A stretch of DNA of 64,000 bases, taken from positions 1 to 64,000 of the forward strand of contig MARA01000042.1 of the NCBI GenBank assembly GCA_001792895.1, in the 5' to 3' direction. Origin of the DNA: Lentinus brumalis. Lineage: Eukaryota; Basidiomycota; Agaricomycetes; Polyporales; Polyporaceae. Of this stretch, positions 57,493 through 64,000 are shown piece after piece. A program made the translations under genes and the position numbers. The notes under the pieces were generated by a model. That model was not told where the DNA came from and searched no databases. It was given only the letters and a program-made list of their open reading frames with translations. The number at the start of each line of letters is the position of its first letter. Positions within the stretch are counted from its first letter, which is position 1.

Positions 57493-58946
57493 TTACAACT
57501 TCGCCGTCGGCGACGCCGGCCTGACGTGCACGATGACCTTGCCCCACGTCTTCCGCTGCTCGATCGCGACGAGGCCGTCGGCGGTGCGCTCCAACGGGAA
57601 GGTCTCCCGGTAGACAATCGGCTTCGCGCGGCCTGACGAGAAGAGACTGTGCCAGGTGACCGCGACGTCAGCCATAGTTCGATGTGGGTACATAGCGGCG
57701 GAGAGGACTCACTCGAGAAGCTCATTCCATACGACGGGCACGCGCTCTGGCTCGATCTCTGCAGGTGCCGGTCAGACATGTCCAGTATACGATTGGATGG
57801 ACATAGGGAGTGACGTACTCGTGTATGCTCCCCAGTGGATACCAACGATAGAGATGTTCTTGAGGAGCACCAGGTTTAAGGCGAGCTGGCCAGACAACAG
57901 TCCGTCAGTACAAGCTCGGATACAGACAGAAATATACGACGAACTTACCTTCTCGATTTCGCCGGCCGCGAAGCCAACCACGATCGCCCGGCCCTTCCAC
58001 GCGATGCACTTGAGTGAATCTACGCCCACGTTAGCCATACGCGCGCTGAGACGCAAGACAGCGCACGTACCTCGAATGAGACCAACAGGATCGTAAATCA
58101 CGTCAACGCCCTTGCCCCCGGTGATCTTCAGGACCTCCTTCTGCCATCCCTCCTTCGTGTAGTCCACGCCGTGGTCCGCACCTGCCTGGCGCGAGACTTC
58201 AAGCTTCTCTGGCGAGCCCGCTGCGGCGATGACCTTCGCGCCCAGTGCTACGGGGTGGATGATCGTTGGAATATGTCGGGGCACATGTTGCAGAGAGAAC
58301 ACACCTTTCGCAAGCTGGACCGCCGCGATGCCCACACCCCCAGCAGATGCTGTTACCAACACCCACTCGCCCGGCTTCAACTGCGCCCTCCCGACCAACG
58401 CCTCATAGCTCGTCGGCCAAGTGACAAACAGACCTACGCCCGCGTTCCAATCAACGTCCCGTTCTACCCTCCGCACACGCAAGTTCAGACACGAGCAAAG
58501 GAAAGCGAGACGCACCGGCACCCTGGTCATACGTCATGTTATCCGGCAGCGACACGAGAGCCTGCCAGTTCGCCGCGACCTTCTCCGCGAACGCGCCCTG
58601 CGCTGCCCCGAATACTCTGTCGCCCGGCCTGAACGGGCACCCGTCTGGGATTGGCGAGTCTGCGGAAATGCGCCCCGCGAGCTCGCTCCCGAGTACGAAT
58701 GGGCGTGGAGGTTGGTGCTGGTACTTGCCCTGGGATTGCAGGATCTGCATGCGCACGTCGCTTGGGTCATTAGGACGAACGCTGGGCGGCGGAGATGCTT
58801 GGGCCAATACGCACGTCGAAATAGTTCAAACCTGCGCTGTATACGTCGACGAGCACTTGTCCAGGGCCGGCCTTGGGCTCGGGGGCGTTCGGCGTGATGG
58901 GAATCTTGGACGGATGGGCATAGTCGGTCACCACGAATGCGCGCAT
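57493..58946 (-). CDS. Zinc-independent medium-chain dehydrogenase, quinone-oxidoreductase-like
   Basis: Eight exons join in frame: 58815..58946, 58516..58744, 58305..58433, 58071..58247, 57949..58019, 57819..57885, 57713..57758, 57493..57646 (334 residues). The N-terminus is MRAFVVTDY, followed by the GroES-like part (FVLGSELAGRIS, FRPGDRVFG). The nucleotide-binding Rossmann fold carries VTASAGGVGIAAVQLAKALG (about 145), and GVDVIYDPVG follows. No structural zinc Cys cluster is visible, which fits the NADPH:quinone reductase branch of the MDR family. It would reduce quinones or enoyl carbonyl compounds with NADPH in the cytosol; the substrate is not predictable. All junctions are canonical. 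Confidence 0.9.
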
Positions 58947-59473
58947 CTTTCAGTAAGGGCGTTGAGTTCAAAGTACAGGCGCAAGCTCAGTCGTAGAGAT
59001 GACAAGCAAAGACGAAGTGGGCGATGGTAGCTAGGAGAGGAGGTGCAGGAGGTACAGCGGCATTTGTACCGCGCAGGACCCCGCCATGATCCTGGTCAGC
59101 GGACAAGCCGTATTCGATCACTTCGGGCTCTTGCATTCCCGACCCCGGACGCGCTGATTATTTTGTCCGACTGACCCCGCCTTCATGAATCCTTCCCCAT
59201 GGGGCAACTACGCGGGGCGGGGACATGGGAGGAGGGAAAGGAGAAAGGAGGAGAACTGACCGGGAGAGCCGGAGGAGAGTCGAGTCAACGGGGCAAATGT
59301 CTCCAGCCACAGCGCAACACTTTTGGATCGCCAGCGCACGAAGTGGATGAGCAAACGGAAATATGTACGTGTCGATGCGTGATATATGTACATTGTGGGT
59401 AAGATTGTTCTACAGGTCGGTCTGCTTCTGCCCCTGCCGTGATTACCGATTACTGATACTGAGAGTCCTATGC
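58947..59473. other. Intergenic region
   Basis: Quinone-reductase promoter and 3' flank of the HECT gene. Nothing else recognised. Confidence 0.5.
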
Positions 59474-62400
59474 CTATGCGAACCCGAAGCCCTCGCCACC
59501 CTCGTTGATCGCGAGCAGCAGCTGCTGTCGGAGCATTTCGTACGACGAGTACTGCGGGAGGTCGATCTGGTTGAAGCCTGCAGAAACAAAGAGGTCAGCT
59601 AATGCAGATTGAAAGCACAAATCAACGAGACGTACAGGTGTGAGCTTGAGGAAGACGATCCGTGTCGCCATACGCCTTGTGTATTGAGAAGCGCTGCGTG
59701 CCCTGGACACCCTGCAGCTCGACGAAGCCACCGAGCGGCACCCGCGACGTGCCCGTCGCGAAGCTGAGCACCTTCGCTCGCTCTTCGCGGTTGAAAGACT
59801 TGAGTGCGCGCCACCACCAGACGATAACTGGGTCGGAGCTCGTGTAGCCGTTGTACTCCGTTGCGGACCTCCACTCGTCGACGTCGATGTCGGGCGTGCC
59901 GGAGATGAGCAGCTCCAGCTCTTGCTCGTTGAACTAAAAATGGAGAGTCAGACCGCTACAAGGAAAGCGAAGAAGAAAACTTACGATCGAAACAAGGTCC
60001 TTCGGGATGATCTCGTAAAACCCAGCGACGAGCGACTCAATCTGGTCCTTGATCGACGAGTACAGGCGGTAATTTGCGGAGAGCTGCACGAACTCCTTCT
60101 TGTTCTCGTTCGTGACGGGGATCGACGCACCGCCCTCCTTCAACTCCACGATCTTCATGACGCCGAACTGAGAAAGGAACGATTAGCACACACACTATCC
60201 AAGCTTCGAGCCAAGGACATACCTCATCCGCCTCCACGCTGAACGTCAAGTCGAGCGGGCTGGGGTCGTTCTCCAGGATCCAGCAGAGCGAGTTGTAGTA
60301 CTCGGGGTCGACCCACTCCACGTCCTTGTAATCGACCTGCTTGCCTAACAGCTGCCTGTACAAGCTCCGCGCGAAGTACGCGTCGAGTAAACGGCCGTCG
60401 TAGATCGCCTTGCCGATGACCCGGCCGACGAACTTGAAGAACGAAAGGTGCTCCGGGTTGACCCACGACGCACGGTTCGGCTGGTACGTCAGCTTGTCCG
60501 CAGCACACGGCTGGAAGAGCGCGTAGTTGGGATCGAACATCTGCCGCGCAAGGATCTGGAACCACTCGCGCGTAACGCCGCCCGCATCGACACCCTCTTC
60601 GTCGTAGAAGCGTACGCTGAGCTTCCCGTACTTGATCTGCTCGCCCGTCTTCCGCTGCAGGTATTGGAAGCTGTCCTCGAAGACGCGCTGCCGGCGGACA
60701 TTCAGCTGCAAGGTACCGTGATGCTCGCGGTTGTGCGGCCGACGATGGAGCTGCTGGTTGAAGTAATTCCGCTTGTTGTCGAAGTCAAGAACGCGCGGGT
60801 TATGAACGAGGAGGGAGAAGGAGCCGCTCATGAGGGACGGGTTGTTACGGACCATCAGGTTCAAGACCTTCCGGTGCGCATCTGTGAACGTCACGAACAA
60901 GTCCTCCATGGACTCACGAGCACTGGTAGGTGACCGCGGCGACGTGGATGCACGGAGAGCACGAGCAGTAGTACCAGACGTGGTCTTCGGTCCGACATAC
61001 TTGCACACTACCATCAGAGACTCGATGAGCGGCAGCAGAACGGTAGCGATGTGCTCCATCTCAGGCTTCTCCTCGATGATTGAGAGACAGTCACCGAGGC
61101 GCTTCCAGAGGGGCGAGAAGCGGAAGCTCTCGTAGATGCTCTGCACCTTCTCGATATCGGCGTCCGCCGAGTTCCCGGACGTCTTGGGCGAGTACATGTA
61201 GTCGATGGTCTTGAGAACCCTCAATAACTTGGCCTGATCTGACGAAGCCGTAGAGAACTTGGCGGCAATCGTAGTGGCAAGTACGTCCGGTTGAGCCTCC
61301 GCATCCGAAAGAGCGCCCGCGAGTTCGTCTAGAGCAGCGTACAAGCTCTGGCCAAACTCTTGGGCACGAGTGCGCAGTTCTGATGCGATGACTTCTCGAG
61401 CGTCAGGGATATATGAGAGATGTTGGATGAGGGCCAAGCTCTGAGTGAACGTGCGTCCGGAGCACTCGCCGGCGGTCAGGACGTTCACGATGAGGCGCAG
61501 GACGTGGTGGGGAATGTGGGGAGGATTAGCAAGCAGGACTTTCTCTTCGGCGGTCACAGGAGGCTTCGGCTGTTGGGTTTCGGGCTCCGTCGCTGGGGCA
61601 GCAGCCGCGCCACTGGGTGCTATAGAAAATGTGAGCCTGTGATAACAAAGGGTGGATTCTAGCAACTCACCATCCGTGGGTTGGACAGCAGGCTGGTCCT
61701 CTCCGCTGGCGGGAGGCTGTTCTCCTGACGGAGCCGGTGCGGCTGCAGCGCCCGCCGCGCTTGTCTCTGCGGTGGCCTCCAGCTTCTTGTCCTTGAGGCT
61801 GGCAAGTGGTCGAGTGACTGTGGCGAGTAGGCCGACGACGGACTCGACAATTGAGGGGGTCCTCAGTATAGACGGACGATCCAGGAGGCTGAGAAGGAGG
61901 ACGATCGGATAGTGACTCTGCGGAGCTTGCTTCTCCTTACCCTTGCCCTTCTTTGATGAGCTCCGACGAAGGCCGACGGGGAGTTCATGCTCAGTCAGGA
62001 AGAACAGGGAAGACAGTTCATTGGAGCTGACGATGTAGGTGAGAGCCTCCAAGCAGCGCTGGACAATCAGCTCCGGCACAACGTCATTCTGGGGCAAGGA
62101 CAGTGATCCAAAGTAGTCAGAGGGAACGCGTTGCTTGCCGATCGCCTTGGGTGTCTGCGGGGCGGTAGCTTTCGAGTGGCGAACAGACATCTGCGCAAAG
62201 CTTTTGTCGATCGAAGCGAGATCGCCAGAGCCGTCTTGCAGGATGCTCAGAAGGAGGTTGAACAAGTCCGTGCGAGACTTCGCATTCTCGCACAAGTTGA
62301 CGAGTACCTTGTAGAGCAAGTTCTTCTTCAGGATATGAGGGTAGAAGAGGAGCCTGACCAGCGCGGCCAAGGCAGACTTGTCGAGCAACTGTATTGCGTC

Positions 62401-64000
62401 CCGAGATTGAGGCGCCTTCGTTGTCGCTGGCTGAGTAGCAGGAGGTTGAGCACCGCGAGCGTCTGGATTAGCAGCAACATGACGAGCTCTCGCCGGTCGA
62501 CCATGCTCGCGATGAACATTAGCCTCCGCGATCATATGGGAAGGTAGACTCTGGATGAAGACCTCATCAGAATCCATCAACACGACTTGACGAAGCTGAG
62601 GATCGAGACTGGCGATGAAGCTGGCAGGATCGATGTCGACAGCGCCGCCTTGCTGCGCGGCTTGTTCTACGCGGGATCTCTGAGCACGTTCAGCAGCCTC
62701 TTGTTGGATGATTTCGGCGCGAATGTCCGGCGGAAGAGCCTCGAGGAACTCAGCGCTGATCTGGGAATCCGCCGGCCGCTCAACCTGCGCGGCGCGCTGA
62801 TCGCGGACGTGCTGATTGAGGACCTCCTCTCGCATGTCGTCCGGAAGAGCCTCGAGGAAGGTTGGATCGATACCAGTATCGGTGATGTCCACAGCGTTAC
62901 CGTGGATCATGACGGTGACACGTTCGAGGGCTGGCGCAGCTGCATCAGCGGAGGATTCCGCAGTCTCGGGGCCATTCGCGGCAGTGGACGGCTCGCCACC
63001 TGGCGCTGTGGACTCCTCTGTCACGTCAGCCATCTCCACGTCGTTGTCGGGTGTATAGGAGGATGGTTCTTGAGCGGCGGCGGTGGCAGCGGCAGCAGCC
63101 TCTTGAGCAGCTACCTCTGCAGCTCTCGCCTCTTCCTCGGCCTTCGCCTTCTCCGCTGCTTCGACTGCCTCCTGCTCCTTCTTCGCTGCTTCTGCCGCGG
63201 CACGGGCTTGCTCTTCGCGTAGACGCTCCTGTTCGCGCTCTTCAGTCTCTTTTGCTTTCTTCCACGCTTCCACAGCGGAAGGAAGGAGGGCTACGACGAC
63301 GTGGTTGTTTAACTTGGCAAGCCGTGATTGCTCAAACTTGCCGTGAAGCATCTTGGCTTCCTCCGCCCAGCGCTGCACTGTCAGAAGAGGCTCAAGTGAA
63401 CGGCCTTCTGTTCGAGCGTCGCCTTGTCGTGGAGCCCTCTCCAGCCGGATTGAGGCAGAGATGGCGCCGCCGCGCCCGTGACGCAGATTGCCAAGGACAC
63501 CAGCCGGTACGTTTATCTGCAATCCTTCGTGGCCAAGAGCAGCACGACCGTGCGAGAGCATTTGCTGCAGGAACTGGGTCGCGCCCTCTCCGAAAGCGTC
63601 GTCCAGAGTGGCGTGGAGATCCAGAGCACCGGAACCGAGGATTGTGGTTCGGTGGTTACGGCGAGAGGTCCGGCCTTGGGCGGCTCGAGCAGCGCTGGTA
63701 GCGGGGTCGAGCATCAAGGGGTGAGTTACGTTCTCCGCCGAGGGAGCAGGAGGGTTACGGCGCCCGAAGATTTCAAGGTCGTCATCGCCTACGAATGTCG
63801 TCAGTTCGGCAAATGCATGCGCAATGCAGATCAATCATACCTGCACCGCGTCTGCGTGTCCCACGGACTGCGCCAGTCCACACAACAGGGTTACCATCGG
63901 GAGCGCCGCCCAAACCAGCCGCCAAAGGACCTCCTCCGACGAGGGCATTTGCGAAGCCAGCTGCGATGTCAAACAAGCTCGGCCCGACGTGACCCTCGTC
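59474..64000 (-). CDS. HECT E3 ubiquitin ligase, Tom1/HUWE1 type (C-terminal part)
   Basis: The last six exons of a larger gene are in the window: 63841..>64000, 61671..63788, 60223..61619, 59985..60167, 59636..59933, 59474..59577, in phase throughout. After an acidic start and an Ala/Glu-rich helix (about 63150-63260), two or three DUF4414/ubiquitin-binding-like motifs appear (FLEALPDDMREEVLNQH, FLEALPPDIRAEIIQQE). Then comes the armadillo-like central region and a full HECT domain (LSVRFYDEEGVDAGGVTREW, VGRVIGKAIYDGRLLDAYF), ending with the catalytic Cys in HTCFNQIDLPQYSSYE. The Cys codon is split by the last intron (59578..59635). The enzyme takes ubiquitin from an E2 onto this Cys and then to substrate. 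Its 5' end is off the window. Confidence 0.92.

Noticed and set aside
1..64000. CRISPR array, bacterial operons, rRNA
   Set aside because: No regularly spaced short repeats, no operon structure and no rRNA-like sequence. The genes have spliceosomal introns.

Overview
The window looks like a gene-rich stretch of a mushroom-forming basidiomycete (Agaricomycetes, probably Polyporales-like). The evidence is many short (about 50-60 bp) GT-AG introns, a FunK1 kinase, DUF6533 membrane proteins, F-box/MYND proteins of the fungal type, a Dikarya-type ErdS (AspRS-DUF2156 fusion) and a large Ty3/Gypsy element. This assignment is inferred from the sequence alone. Exon coordinates come from splice sites and reading phase read by eye.

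Layout. 1-12739: an almost complete Ty3/Gypsy LTR retrotransposon. Its first 24 bp lie outside the window, its gag-pol frame is broken by several frameshifts, and between pol and the 3' LTR it carries two antisense, intron-containing accessory genes. 12740-20403: a degraded DUF6533 membrane-protein gene split by a 1.73 kb terminal-inverted-repeat element, then poorly resolved sequence. 20404-24314: a pRiA4b ORF-3-like/MYND protein and an F-box protein. 26267-50571: the most unusual part. Four intact copies of a small family of predicted secreted, Ser/Leu/Pro/Val-repeat proteins sit here in both orientations. Two copies lie in an inverted segmental duplication (about 30.7-35.0 kb against 41.9-45.3 kb) that also carries a DnaJ gene and an F-box gene. 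In the second block the DnaJ copy is reduced to a fragment and the F-box copy is frameshifted, yet the secreted-protein gene stays open.

Between and beyond these lie ordinary single-copy genes: a Gly/Tyr/His-rich protein ending in a CaaX box (28.3-29.7 kb), erdS (35.6-39.4 kb), an intron-containing tRNA-Arg(UCU) at 40.2 kb, a beta-trefoil (ricin-B-like) lectin (46.0-47.4 kb), a second DUF6533 gene (52.0-53.7 kb), a FunK1 kinase (54.2-57.0 kb), a quinone-oxidoreductase-like enzyme (57.5-58.9 kb) and a HUWE1/Tom1-type HECT ubiquitin ligase running off the right edge.

No pathway cluster is evident. The genes are independent housekeeping or fungal-lineage genes, mixed with a rapidly duplicating region. 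The best candidate for something undescribed is the four-copy secreted repeat family with its conserved promoter, signal exon and intron. The antisense cysteine-rich gene inside the Gypsy element comes next.
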